A stretch of DNA of 64,000 nucleotides from Oscillospiraceae bacterium (GCA_902775565.1 CACYMP010000004.1:1-64000), one strand, 5' to 3'; positions 17,742 to 25,348 are shown, numbered from the stretch's first letter. Numbers and translations: made by a program. Notes: a model not told the origin generated them from the letters alone.

Positions 17742-18485
17742 TCAGCCTTCCCAATAAGCCTTTGGAGGCATGTCCTTTCTCTTTTCGCCTTTCTTGGTCG
17801 CTAACTCAGATGCTGATGAGCTGTCTACATAGAGGTCTTCAAAGTGTTTGTCCATCCATGAATCTTTAACGACATAGATCGTTATGTTATTGAATGTGTT
17901 GATGGGCATGGTCGAAAAGCCCTTGCCGGGCTTGCCTGTGTTGGTCCAGACCTCAAGCTCGACTTCTTTCGGGAAATAGATGGCGATCTCTCCGCACCTC
18001 CAGAATTCAGCGTTATCCTTCATGGCCTTAAGAGACTTGGGCATGATGATGGAGTGGAGATTCTTGCAGCTAGCGAAAGTTGCTCCCTTTAATGTCGTTA
18101 AGCTGTCCGGCAGGATGACTTCCTCAAGAGCTTCGCAGTTCTGGAAGCACGCCCTTGGCAGTTCGGTCACGCCTTCGGGGATCACCACCCTGGTGATGTT
18201 CTTGCAACCTGCGAAGCTTCCGATCATCTTTACTCCTTCAGGGATGATTATCTCGCCTTCGGCTCCATCCTTTATCTCTTCTCTTGTATACTTATCGGTA
18301 TCCATCTTGAAAATGTTGTTGGAGATCACGAAATACTTGTAGTAGTGCTCATCCTTATCGGCCTTTGCAGCGATCTTCGTCTTGGAGCCCGAGTTCTTTT
18401 TCGTATTCTTCTCAGGCGCTATTCCGCATGATGCGAGTCCTAAAACAATTCCCATGGCTAAAGCAACAGCGATCAGTCTTTTCAT
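17742..18485 (-). CDS. BspA-type leucine-rich-repeat lipoprotein
   Basis: 247 residues. The N terminus is a lipoprotein signal (MKRLIAVALAMGIVLGLASC) with lipobox LASC, so it is anchored outside the membrane at the Cys. A Lys/Ser linker precedes LRR_5 repeats of the BspA kind: GVKMIGSFAGCKNITRVVIP, GVTELPRACFQNCEALEEVI and TLKGATFASCKNLHSIIMP. Such repeats mediate protein or surface binding; no enzyme domain is present. It is preceded by a strong ribosome site (GGGAGGATTTTTAAG) and by the same unusual bipartite promoter (18550-18582) as the neighbouring sigma-factor gene, so it is very likely a target of that sigma factor. It has its own terminators on both sides and so is monocistronic. Confidence 0.85.
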   Translation of the reverse strand: MKRLIAVALAMGIVLGLASCGIAPEKNTKKNSGSKTKIAAKADKDEHYYKYFVISNNIFKMDTDKYTREEIKDGAEGEIIIPEGVKMIGSFAGCKNITRVVIPEGVTELPRACFQNCEALEEVILPDSLTTLKGATFASCKNLHSIIMPKSLKAMKDNAEFWRCGEIAIYFPKEVELEVWTNTGKPGKGFSTMPINTFNNITIYVVKDSWMDKHFEDLYVDSSSASELATKKGEKRKDMPPKAYWEG

Positions 18486-18549
18486 CTTAAAAATCCTCCC
18501 TAATGTAGATAAATGCTTTTGAAGCCTCTCTTTTTATTCGCTTCTGTTC

Positions 18550-18582
18550 TATAGACACATAACCGGGATGAATTATTGGGTG
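18550..18582 (-). promoter_or_regulatory. ECF-type promoter of the LRR lipoprotein gene
   Basis: On minus, CACCCAATAAT (18572-18582), 11 bases, then ATGTGTCTATA (18550-18560). Both blocks and their spacing are identical to those in front of the sigma-factor gene (20127-20159). They do not match TTGACA/TATAAT. The expected transcript start near 18543 gives a leader of about 58 bases. Confidence 0.72.
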
Positions 18583-18602
18583 TTTTTGAAAAATAAGTTC
18601 AT

Positions 18603-18630
18603 AAAAAAGCTCCGGATCTCTCCGGAGCTT
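18603..18630 (-). terminator. Terminator of the sigma-factor gene
   Basis: On minus, AAGCTCCGGA and TCCGGAGCTT form a 10-bp stem with a 4-base loop, followed by several T. It lies between the sigma-factor stop and the LRR gene promoter, so the two genes are separate transcripts. Confidence 0.9.
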
Positions 18631-18652
18631 GGATTCATTGCTTTTCGCGGGT

Positions 18653-20095
18653 TTATTCCTCAAGGATGGGAATTATGAGATTGAGCGTTACGCTTGTTTT
18701 AGATGCCATAAGAGTTACATGAAAAGATCTGCCGTGTCCTCTGAATTCCACAGAACGGTTTTCACTCTCGGGTATTTTGTTATCCTGATAGATCTCATAT
18801 CCTTCAGCCTTATATTTTTCAAGGAATTTTTCGTACATTTCTTTCCCGAATTGTGCATCCTTGAACACTATCTGCGTTTCAACACAAGACATATTGTTTA
18901 TTCCGGTTACTGTATGGGTTTCATAGTCATAAGGTGTCGCGCATGAGAGCACCAGAAATTTAACATCTCCGAAAACAACGAACTGCCAATAGAAATGTTC
19001 TACACCCGAATTAGCTTTGTAGTGTTTTTTGGTGAAAACAAATCTTGATGCATATTCTTCTTTGGTCGTGCCGATTTTGATCCTTGAAGTTTTCCAGACG
19101 TTGTTGACGATCTCTTCGGGTGTCATACCGTCCATAACGGTATAGATTGAATCTTCCGTTATCTTCTGGGTAGGTTCTGTCTCTTTTGTTGTTTCTTCGT
19201 AATCCTCATCGGGATCTGCCCAGCCGTCATCATCCGTTTCTCTTGTTCTCTCTATTGTCTGTCTTGTTGTAGTCCTGGGTTTTCTTTCAGTTTTTCCACC
19301 AACCGTATTTACGATAACGGCGATGGCGACAACTGCCGCTGTAACAGTAACTGCAGCTGAAGCAGCTATAGTAATGATCAATCCTTTGTTTAACATAGTC
19401 CCTGTTCCTTTCGTTGCTGCCTGTGCAGCCATATTCGGTGCGGCTCCCGCCTGGGAAGCCTGTGCTGATGCGGACAGGGTTGTTGAAAGTGAAGCCGGCA
19501 TGGCCTTGAACGGCACCTGTTCGGCTTCCTTCATAAAGAGCAAGCTCAAGAACGGTATAGCCATACCGTACAGCTTCGTGTTGTTTTCTTCTTCATACTT
19601 CTCGACCTCCTTTTTGATTCTTTTCTTGGCAAAACTCAGACGCCACAGAACCGTTCCCTGAGGGATCCCCAGAACTTCCGCGATCTCTTTCGTGCTCATT
19701 TCGTCAAAGTAGAAGAGGACGAGCGTTCTTCTGATATCATCAGACAGAATATTGTCGATGATGTTCATTATGATCCTGCGCGTTTCTTCAGACTCTGCGA
19801 TCGAATCAGGAAGGAAATCCTCGGGCAGTGCTTCGATGGTTTCAAAGAACCCGTCTTCAACGTTGTCTGTCTTCGTCCTGGTAAGACGGTTGAGACACTT
19901 GTTGGCAGCAGTCTTCTTGAGCCATGCGACTACCTTGCTCTTATCTTCGATCGAATCGTAGGATTCGATAAGAGATACAAAGGTGTCCTGAACGATGTCT
20001 TCAGCGTCGGCCTCGTTCTTGAGAAGCGCCATTGCTGTCCAAAACACCGCTTTGTAGGCTTCGTTGTAGATCTGCTCGAGTTCTCTGTCTGTCAT
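18653..20095 (-). CDS. ECF sigma factor fused to a transmembrane and extracytoplasmic domain
   Basis: 480 residues. Residues 1-170 are a complete ECF sigma factor: region 2 with NEADAEDIVQDTFVSLIESY (27-46) and region 4 with DEMSTKEIAEVLGIPQGTV (131-149), the helix-turn-helix that reads the -35. An Ala/Ser-rich link (about 195-235) follows, then one membrane segment (237-264), a Thr/Glu/Asp-rich spacer (268-312) and an extracellular domain (about 313-480) that I do not recognise. The start is the ATG at 20095 with AGGAGG 9 bases upstream; the ATG further up lies inside the promoter -10 element. No anti-sigma gene is adjacent, so the fused outer domain may control release of the sigma part in cis. 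The upstream promoter matches that of the LRR lipoprotein gene, which suggests autoregulation. Confidence 0.85.
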   Translation of the reverse strand: MTDRELEQIYNEAYKAVFWTAMALLKNEADAEDIVQDTFVSLIESYDSIEDKSKVVAWLKKTAANKCLNRLTRTKTDNVEDGFFETIEALPEDFLPDSIAESEETRRIIMNIIDNILSDDIRRTLVLFYFDEMSTKEIAEVLGIPQGTVLWRLSFAKKRIKKEVEKYEEENNTKLYGMAIPFLSLLFMKEAEQVPFKAMPASLSTTLSASAQASQAGAAPNMAAQAATKGTGTMLNKGLIITIAASAAVTVTAAVVAIAVIVNTVGGKTERKPRTTTRQTIERTRETDDDGWADPDEDYEETTKETEPTQKITEDSIYTVMDGMTPEEIVNNVWKTSRIKIGTTKEEYASRFVFTKKHYKANSGVEHFYWQFVVFGDVKFLVLSCATPYDYETHTVTGINNMSCVETQIVFKDAQFGKEMYEKFLEKYKAEGYEIYQDNKIPESENRSVEFRGHGRSFHVTLMASKTSVTLNLIIPILEE

Positions 20096-20126
20096 GTTAT
20101 TTTGCCTCCTTTGTCCGCATCTACCA

Positions 20127-20159
20127 TATAGACACATATGGGAAGCGGATTATTGGGTG
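20127..20159 (-). promoter_or_regulatory. ECF-type promoter of the sigma-factor gene (autoregulation)
   Basis: On minus, CACCCAATAAT (20149-20159), 11 bases, then ATGTGTCTATA (20127-20137). This is identical in both blocks and spacing to the site at 18550-18582. The expected start near 20120 leaves a short leader containing the AGGAGG ribosome site. Confidence 0.72.
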
Positions 20160-20342
20160 GTTCGAGAAAAAATTTTCACATTATCTTTTTTTCGTAATGT
20201 ATCGACTTGTCATTTATAACAAGCATCCTGTCGCCTGCATAAACATCAAAAACCATATATCCTCACTCATCGCTATACAAAAGCATCTATCAAATGTTTT
20301 TTAGTATAATCATTTACCGGATGAAATGAAAGAAAAAGCAAT
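20160..20342. other. AT-rich non-coding stretch
   Basis: Between the sigma-factor promoter and the terminator of the Thr/Glu-rich lipoprotein gene. No convincing gene, repeat or RNA structure is seen on either strand; short reading frames here lack ribosome sites. It may hold upstream elements of the ECF promoter. Confidence 0.5.
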
Positions 20343-20369
20343 GAAAAAGCCGTGCTCAAAAGCACGGCT
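20343..20369 (-). terminator. Terminator of the Thr/Glu-rich lipoprotein gene
   Basis: On minus, AGCCGTGCT and AGCACGGCT form a 9-bp stem with a 4-base loop, followed by TTTTCATT. It lies about 30 bases after the stop at 20400. Confidence 0.88.
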
Positions 20370-20399
20370 GTTATGCTTCTCTTTTATGCAAAGATCTGA

Positions 20400-20945
20400 T
20401 CAGGGTGCACCCTCATACTCTGCATACTTTTTCTTATGCTTCTTATCAAAGAAGTATTCGTCAAGATAATTACCTACTTCATCAATATCCGTCTGTGTAA
20501 AATACAATTTGACCCATTTGCCCTTATGCCAACCCTTATATGAATTGCCTTTGCAAATGACATAGCGCTTCACGCCTTTATATTTTGAACCCCAGACATC
20601 AGTTTTATACCATCCTTTAGGTACAGAAGCAGGTTTAGCAGCCGGCTTTTTTGTTGGTGCCTTTGTAGCTGCTTTCGTTGTGGTTGGAGTAGTCTCTTCG
20701 GAAGTAGTAGTTGTCTCCTCAGAAGTCGTTTCTTCGGAAGTTGTGGTTGTCTCTTCAGTTGTTGTTTCTTCTGCAGTAGTCGTCTCTTCTGACGTCGTGG
20801 TCTCTTCAACAGTCGTTGTCTCAGATTCAGTCGGTTCCGTCTCTTCTTCTTTGTTTCTGTTGATCAGTAAACCGAAAATGTCACATGCCGTAAATGAGAA
20901 CAGCACGAACAAAGCCATAGCGGCTGTAATCAGCCTTTTCTTCAT
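20400..20945 (-). CDS. Thr/Glu-rich putative lipoprotein
   Basis: 181 residues, not recognised as a known family. The signal peptide MKKRLITAAMALFVLFSFTA is followed by Cys21 (FTAC lipobox), so the protein is probably lipid-anchored outside the membrane. Residues 36-90 are a low-complexity linker of Glu-Glu-Thr-Thr units, then a Lys/Ala/Pro stretch to about 107. A small C-terminal domain (108-181) is rich in Trp, Tyr and Lys (GWYKTDVWGSKYKGVK, YKGWHKGKWVKLYF) and looks like a short beta domain that could bind wall polymer or another protein. The start is the ATG at 20945, with GGGAGGG 11 bases upstream. It lies upstream of the sigma-factor gene on the same strand but ends in its own terminator. 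Confidence 0.75.
   Translation of the reverse strand: MKKRLITAAMALFVLFSFTACDIFGLLINRNKEEETEPTESETTTVEETTTSEETTTAEETTTEETTTTSEETTSEETTTTSEETTPTTTKAATKAPTKKPAAKPASVPKGWYKTDVWGSKYKGVKRYVICKGNSYKGWHKGKWVKLYFTQTDIDEVGNYLDEYFFDKKHKKKYAEYEGAP
20676..20825 (-). repeat. Degenerate EETTT-coding tandem repeat
   Basis: In-frame array encoding about 50 residues of imperfect SEETTT/AEETTT units in the lipoprotein gene. The DNA is a run of related GAA/GAG-ACN codon blocks, prone to slippage. It is a protein linker, not a CRISPR or mobile repeat. Confidence 0.8.
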
Positions 20946-21046
20946 CTTGTGATCACCCTCCCTATCAAAAATTCTAAAAAAAGAAAATGAATTTGACATT
21001 TGAAATTATACAACTAAATTCACAACAGCGAATCATATATTTTCGG

Positions 21047-21075
21047 AAAATAAAAAAGGCTGCCGTTTGGCAGCC
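21047..21075 (-). terminator. Terminator of the ferredoxin gene
   Basis: On minus, GGCTGCC and GGCAGCC form a 7-bp stem with a 4-base loop, followed by TTTTTTATTTT. It lies about 26 bases after the ferredoxin stop. Confidence 0.9.
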
Positions 21076-21100
21076 CCGATAAGCATTTACTGTTTATCTA

Positions 21101-21271
21101 TCAGCCTTCAGAAATAGCTCCGAGAGGGCATGTTGCAGCGCAAGCACCGCAGGAAACGCAAACGTCAGCATCGATTACATACTGAGTATCGCCCTGGGAA
21201 ATAGCACCAACAGGGCAGCCGTCAGCACAAGAACCGCAAGAAGCGCATGCGTCAGAAATTACATAAGCCAT
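21101..21271 (-). CDS. 2[4Fe-4S] ferredoxin, clostridial type
   Basis: A 56-residue protein with two Cys clusters, CASCGSCADGCPVGAIS and CVSCGACAATCPLGAIS, each of the CxxCxxCxxxCP type that binds one [4Fe-4S] centre. It begins MAYVISDAC, as in the classic clostridial ferredoxins that carry electrons for pyruvate:ferredoxin oxidoreductase and hydrogenase. The ribosome site is AGGAGGATCTTACA before the ATG at 21271. It has its own promoter (21339-21367) and terminator, so it is an independent highly expressed unit rather than part of the ricT operon. Its codons are strongly biased, as expected for an abundant protein. Confidence 0.95.
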   Translation of the reverse strand: MAYVISDACASCGSCADGCPVGAISQGDTQYVIDADVCVSCGACAATCPLGAISEG

Positions 21272-21338
21272 TGTAAGATCCTCCTATTAGGTTAGATTGT
21301 TTTCTCATAGTGCGGTTCAGGTGGACCACACTTTTTAT

Positions 21339-21367
21339 ATTATACTAAATATTTGCTTAACAAACAA
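21339..21367 (-). promoter_or_regulatory. Promoter of the ferredoxin gene
   Basis: On minus, TTGTTT (21362-21367), 17-base spacer, TATAAT (21339-21344). The leader of about 60 bases contains a possible 7-bp hairpin (GTGTGGT with ACCGCAC) near 21308-21330. Confidence 0.65.
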
Positions 21368-21371
21368 ATAT

Positions 21372-21444
21372 GAATGATGTGCTTTGCGAGCGATTTCCGC
21401 TACATCGGAGCGCGGAGGACCTTAGCAAGCAAAACGTATCATTC
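21372..21444. other. Imperfect long hairpin between ricT and the ferredoxin gene
   Basis: Arms GAATGAT and ATCATTC at the two ends, then TTTGC/GCAAA inside and CCGC/GCGG nearer the loop, so the 73 bases can fold into a long broken stem. It ends 3 bases from the ricT stop. It could be a 3' end structure of the ricT transcript or a small RNA; no known RNA family is recognised. Confidence 0.3.
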
Positions 21445-21447
21445 GAT

Positions 21448-22362
21448 TTATTCTTCTGTATCGATGCCCGCTTCGTCGATATCCTCATCACGGCCTGCAT
21501 CCTTGTTTTTGCCGTGGCCGCCGCGGGGACAGTTGGCGCAGCGTCTCTCGGCGATCTCGGGATTAAGCTGCTCTATATCGGTCCATGAGTATCTTTCGAC
21601 ATTCGTCTCATTCTCGTTGGTAAACTTGACTGTAAGCAGTTCCTCAACGAAGTTTACATCGGATACGATCCCCATTCCGTCAGGTGTCCTTACACGGTCA
21701 CCGGTATCGGGAAGACGTCTTCTTGCGTCCTCATATGCCTCTTTCTCGAACTGGAGGCAGCACATGAGTCTTCCGCACGCACCGTTAAGCTTGCCGGGAT
21801 TAAGCGATAAGCCCTGGCATCTTGCGAGCTTAAGATTGACGGGAGCAAACTTGTCTAAGAAAGTGCAGCAGCAGAGTTCTCTGCCGCAAAGACCGATGCC
21901 TCCGACAAGCTTTGCCTGGTCACGCGAACCGATCTGTCTTAATTCGATCCTTGTTCTGAAGGCGTATGCAAGATCTTTAACAAGCTCTCTGAAATCAACT
22001 CTGCCCTCAGCCGTAAAGAAGAACGTCAGCTTCTTTCCGTCAAAGGAGTAAGCGCAGTCAACAAGGTTCATCTCAAGGCCGCGCATATCGATAAGCTCAC
22101 GGCACTTTACGAAAGCTTCCTTCTCCTGAGCGCACTTCTCATCGTAGCGCGCGATCTCGGCATCTGTCGCCTTATGCATCACAGGCACGATATCATCGCC
22201 TGCGTTCTCGGTCTCATAAGGCTCTTCACGGACATGTGCAAGGTCTACACCGACCTGTGTCTCGACCATGACCGCATCGCCGATGCTGAGGTTTAATCCG
22301 TCACAGCTGAACCTGTATGTTTTTCCCGCGTCGCGAAAACGCACATTCACTATTCTTGTCAT
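21448..22362 (-). CDS. ricT: RicT/YaaT, PSP1-domain iron-sulfur protein
   Basis: 304 residues with the PSP1 domain. The conserved Cys cluster is GGIGLCGRELCCCTFLDKF and GACGRLMCCLQFEKEAY (about residues 155-215). In Bacillus subtilis RicT joins RicA and RicF in a [4Fe-4S]-containing complex that helps RNase Y mature mRNAs and affects sporulation, competence and biofilm formation. The C-terminal tail carries a further RCANCPRGGHG motif and an acidic end. The order tmk, holB, ricT is the conserved Bacillota arrangement (tmk-yaaR-holB-yaaT). ATGA at 22359-22362 overlaps the holB stop, so translation is coupled. Confidence 0.92.
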   Translation of the reverse strand: MTRIVNVRFRDAGKTYRFSCDGLNLSIGDAVMVETQVGVDLAHVREEPYETENAGDDIVPVMHKATDAEIARYDEKCAQEKEAFVKCRELIDMRGLEMNLVDCAYSFDGKKLTFFFTAEGRVDFRELVKDLAYAFRTRIELRQIGSRDQAKLVGGIGLCGRELCCCTFLDKFAPVNLKLARCQGLSLNPGKLNGACGRLMCCLQFEKEAYEDARRRLPDTGDRVRTPDGMGIVSDVNFVEELLTVKFTNENETNVERYSWTDIEQLNPEIAERRCANCPRGGHGKNKDAGRDEDIDEAGIDTEE

Positions 22363-23366
22363 TTCTTTAACTCCTCATGTATCTTCAGCAGCATCGCGCA
22401 GGAAGCTGCGTCAAAATTCGAATTTACTTCCAGTGCCCTCAGATAATCCTTAACGGCTGTCGCACAATGTCCGAGCTTTACCGCATCAACTCTGGGTGAA
22501 GCGGCGAGCTTCTCGAGTTTTGTCCTGAAATCCTCATAGTTGATCTTCTTGTATCCAGGCATTCCCTTAAGCCTCATCAGATCGTCTATCAGCAGCAGGA
22601 TATCAGATGCCACTGTAACGGCATCAGCCTTGTGTTCGCCCATGAATTCAGCATGATCGTACAGTATTCTGGTGTAAGTTGCGTCAGGCAGTTCGATGAG
22701 CATTTCCGCGACCATCCTCTTAAGGTCGATATCCTCGCCTTGCTTTGCGATCTCTATGGCCTTGCCCGGGATCCCGGCGCAGTTCGCCGATGCGATCTGA
22801 GCAGTCTGCTCAGGACAATCGGGTACGTTTCTCTTAAGTATCGAGAGGATCTCTTCCCTCGTATAAGGCTCGAGCTTTATCTCTGTAGCTCTTGATATGA
22901 CAGTGTCCAGCACCATGTCCCTGTTCGAGCTCAAAAGGATGAACACAACATGCGCAGGCGGTTCCTCAAGTGATTTAAGAAGCGCGTTCTGGCTTTCCGT
23001 ACCCAGATAGTCGCAGTCGATGATGAACACCTTTGACTTGGAGAACTGCGGCCTTAATACTGCCTCGGGAACCACGTTCTCCTTGATATAGCTTACTTTG
23101 ATATTTTTCGAATCAGAAGGCTGATACACACGGACGATGTCCGGCGTTGTTCCAGCATCAAAATAAGTGCAGCAGGGGCATTTGCCGCAGGCGCCGTCCT
23201 GGCCCGGGTTCTCACACATCAGAGCCTTTGCAAACTCCTCAGCGAAAGAATGACGCCCCGATCCTAAAGGACCCGTAAACATAAAAGTCCCGCTCTGCCT
23301 CTCACTTACGGCAGCAGCGAGTCTCATCTTGATGTTCTTTTGTCCTGTAAGATCCGAAAATGCCAT
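22359..23366 (-). CDS. holB: DNA polymerase III delta-prime subunit
   Basis: A 335-residue clamp-loader AAA+ subunit. The Walker A-like site is FTGPLGSGRHSFAEEFAKAL (about residues 30-49; the usual GKT lysine is Arg-His here, as in the non-ATPase delta-prime). A zinc module is CGKCPCCTYFD, and the sensor region reads SLEEPPAHVVFILLSSNRD and TVISRATEIKL. Delta-prime helps load the beta sliding clamp on primed DNA. The final third (helical collar domain) is present. It overlaps tmk by one base (TAATG) and ricT by four. Confidence 0.92.
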   Translation of the reverse strand: MAFSDLTGQKNIKMRLAAAVSERQSGTFMFTGPLGSGRHSFAEEFAKALMCENPGQDGACGKCPCCTYFDAGTTPDIVRVYQPSDSKNIKVSYIKENVVPEAVLRPQFSKSKVFIIDCDYLGTESQNALLKSLEEPPAHVVFILLSSNRDMVLDTVISRATEIKLEPYTREEILSILKRNVPDCPEQTAQIASANCAGIPGKAIEIAKQGEDIDLKRMVAEMLIELPDATYTRILYDHAEFMGEHKADAVTVASDILLLIDDLMRLKGMPGYKKINYEDFRTKLEKLAASPRVDAVKLGHCATAVKDYLRALEVNSNFDAASCAMLLKIHEELKK

Positions 23367-23983
23367 TACAATAAAACTTCTAATTTCTCTTTTATCTGAC
23401 CGAATATGATCTCCGGGCTTGATACCGCATCGATCGTTACGATCCTTTTATCTTCGGAAGCCGCGCGGACAAAGCCGTCTCTGACCTTCTCCTGAAAAGC
23501 GTCTCCCGCGGATTCTATTCTGTCCTTTTCTTCTCCCCTGGAATTTCTTCTCTTTATCGCGTCAGCGACGCTGATATCGAGGAAGAACGTGATGTCGGGC
23601 GCAAGGCCTCCGGTAGCGTCCATATTAAGTCGTGTGACCCTCTCGGGGCCTAATCCTCTGGCACATCCCTGATATGCAAATGAGGAGTCGAAAAACCTGT
23701 CACATATGACGACCTTTCCGGAAGCGATCGCAGGCTTGATAGTCTCTTCGACTATCTGTGCGCGCGCAGCCTCAAAAAGGAAAAGCTCTGTCATAGGAGC
23801 CATAGAGCTGTTCTTCTTATCCAGAAGGAGCTCTCTTATCTTCTCGCCAATCTTCGTTCCGCCGGGTTCCCTGACCATGAGGACTTCTCTTCCCATGCCC
23901 TCGAGCCATTCCCTGCAAAGCGCGGTCTGCGTGCTCTTCCCGCAGCCGTCGATCCCTTCGAATGTAATGAATAATCCCTTCAT
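23366..23983 (-). CDS. tmk: Thymidylate kinase
   Basis: About 205 residues. The P-loop is FEGIDGCGKSTQTALCREWL, the dTMP-binding DR motif is VICDRFFDSSFAYQG, and the LID region is RNSRGEEKDRIES. The enzyme phosphorylates dTMP to dTDP. The ATG at 23983 gives the usual N terminus MKGLFITFEGIDG; the TTG nine bases upstream adds only three residues and neither has a strong ribosome site. Translation is probably coupled to the preceding gene, whose TGA (23985-23987) lies just before this start. Confidence 0.95.
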   Translation of the reverse strand: MKGLFITFEGIDGCGKSTQTALCREWLEGMGREVLMVREPGGTKIGEKIRELLLDKKNSSMAPMTELFLFEAARAQIVEETIKPAIASGKVVICDRFFDSSFAYQGCARGLGPERVTRLNMDATGGLAPDITFFLDISVADAIKRRNSRGEEKDRIESAGDAFQEKVRDGFVRAASEDKRIVTIDAVSSPEIIFGQIKEKLEVLL

Positions 23984-23984
23984 A

Positions 23985-24455
23985 TCATTCAATGGTGATG
24001 TCCTTCATGGACGCGATGACCTGATAGATCTCTTTGGTGATCCTTGCGTTGTCGCTTCTGATATCGTCGATCGTCTCGACCTTCTTTACGGAAGGAGCCT
24101 TCTCGCGCTCGTCATCGTTAAATCTCTGACGCTTCTCACGCCTGAACTGCGGATCACGGTTATCACGGATCTGGCCGTCAACAGGCTTCTTGCGCTTCTG
24201 ACCCTGTTCTTTTGCAGGCTTGATCTCGCGGCCCTCGGTCCTCTCTTTGGGCTGCTGCATGCCTTTTCCGGCCTTCTCGCCGCCCTGGCGCTGACGGTTC
24301 TCGTCACCCGGGCGCTGCTGGCGCTGACCGCCGTGTCTTCTGCGGTGGTTGCGGTTATTTCTGCGGATCTCGCCGCCCTGCTGGTCTCTTTGGATGTTGT
24401 CCTGCTTTGCGCCCTGCTGGGGTGCTGCGGGTGTAACGGCGGTATTATCAGCCAT
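23985..24455 (-). CDS. Basic low-complexity protein upstream of tmk
   Basis: Not recognised. 156 residues, dominated by Arg, Gln, Gly, Lys and Asn in the first 120 (GGEIRRNNRNHRRRHGGQRQ), predicted disordered and strongly positive, which suggests RNA or ribosome contact. The C-terminal part (ETIDDIRSDNARITKEIYQV) is helical and looks conserved; it could be the functional peptide. The position directly in front of tmk is where Bacillus has yaaQ/yaaR, but no similarity to those is apparent. The start is the ATG at 24455 with GGAGG six bases upstream; a TTG upstream lies within that site. Expressed with tmk-holB-ricT. Confidence 0.65.
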   Translation of the reverse strand: MADNTAVTPAAPQQGAKQDNIQRDQQGGEIRRNNRNHRRRHGGQRQQRPGDENRQRQGGEKAGKGMQQPKERTEGREIKPAKEQGQKRKKPVDGQIRDNRDPQFRREKRQRFNDDEREKAPSVKKVETIDDIRSDNARITKEIYQVIASMKDITIE

Positions 24456-24520
24456 GTTATCCTCCAAATCTTTTTCTTATTTCCTTAAACGATTAATTAT
24501 AAACTTTGACCGCAAATAAC

Positions 24521-24991
24521 TCAAATACGCTTTCGGAAGAGCCTGACTTCACTGCCTTCGGGGACAGGAACATCAAGGTCTTTGAGCTCTTTGGCGGGAA
24601 CTATCACAAACGCGCGCTCCTGCCACCTCGGGTGAGGTATCGTGAGCCTCGGTGTATCTATCTTCTCGTCGCCGTAAAAGATAATGTCTATGTCGAGCGT
24701 CCTGGGACCCCACCTTATCGTCCTGACTCTTTTGCAGTCATTCTCGATGCCTGATGTCAGATCAAGGAGCTCGTCGGGCGAAAGCGTAGTCTTGAAGCTC
24801 ACGCAGGTATTGAGAAAATCTGCCTGATCCGTATAACCGACAGGCTCGGTCTCGTAGATCGATGCTTTCTTAAGGTCGCTGATCTGAGGGCAGCTTTCAA
24901 GGCGTTCTTCGGCAAACGCGAGATTAGCTTGCCTGTCACCCATGTTGCTCCCTATCGAAAGAAGAACCTCTGCCTCACCTTTTGCGCTCAA
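24521..24991 (-). CDS. folK: HPPK, 6-hydroxymethyl-dihydropterin pyrophosphokinase
   Basis: 156 residues. Family motifs are VLLSIGSNMGDRQANL at the N terminus, ETEPVGYTDQADFLN in the pterin loop, and RWGPRTLDIDIIFYGD with the Asp pair that binds magnesium. It transfers pyrophosphate from ATP to 6-hydroxymethyl-dihydropterin, the step before dihydropteroate synthase. The start is the TTG at 24991: GGAGG sits six bases upstream, inside the folB gene, and the longer reading has no ribosome site. It overlaps folB by 17 bases. Last gene of the folE-folP-folB-folK run. Confidence 0.93.
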   Translation of the reverse strand: MSAKGEAEVLLSIGSNMGDRQANLAFAEERLESCPQISDLKKASIYETEPVGYTDQADFLNTCVSFKTTLSPDELLDLTSGIENDCKRVRTIRWGPRTLDIDIIFYGDEKIDTPRLTIPHPRWQERAFVIVPAKELKDLDVPVPEGSEVRLFRKRI

Positions 24992-25334
24992 TCCTGACCT
25001 CCATCGTCTCGAAAACGGCATCCACCGGAGCATCGGGCTTACTTACCGTTACCGCGCAGGAAGAAGCATCAGGGACCTCAGAAAGCACCATGTCTGCTAT
25101 AAGCTGCGCCAGGTGCTCGATCAGGTTGCCGTGATCTCCTTCCACGATAGCTTTTGCCTTCTCACAGAGAACTGCATAGTTCGCGGTATCTTCAAGTTTA
25201 TCAGTATCGCATCCGATTATGCGGTCAAGATACACTTCGATGGTGACGACGAATCTCTGACCGTCCCGCTTCTCTTCCTCAAAGCATCCCGTATGCCCGT
25301 AAAAAACCATGTTCTTCAGTGTTATCGAGTCCAT
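24975..25334 (-). CDS. folB: Dihydroneopterin aldolase
   Basis: 119 residues. The signature is MDSITLKNMVFYGHTGCFEEE with the family's GHTG-type turn. The catalytic Lys and Glu regions lie in the second half (DAPVDAVFETMEVRIERKR). It splits 7,8-dihydroneopterin to 6-hydroxymethyl-dihydropterin and glycolaldehyde. Size fits the family. It is 14 bases downstream of folP and overlaps folK, so the two are co-translated. Confidence 0.93.
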   Translation of the reverse strand: MDSITLKNMVFYGHTGCFEEEKRDGQRFVVTIEVYLDRIIGCDTDKLEDTANYAVLCEKAKAIVEGDHGNLIEHLAQLIADMVLSEVPDASSCAVTVSKPDAPVDAVFETMEVRIERKR

Positions 25335-25348
25335 GTTTTCCTCCGTCC

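Noticed and set aside
20676..20825. Possible CRISPR-like array
   Set aside because: Units are 15-18 bases, imperfect, without spacers, and code in frame for EETTT; it is a protein linker.
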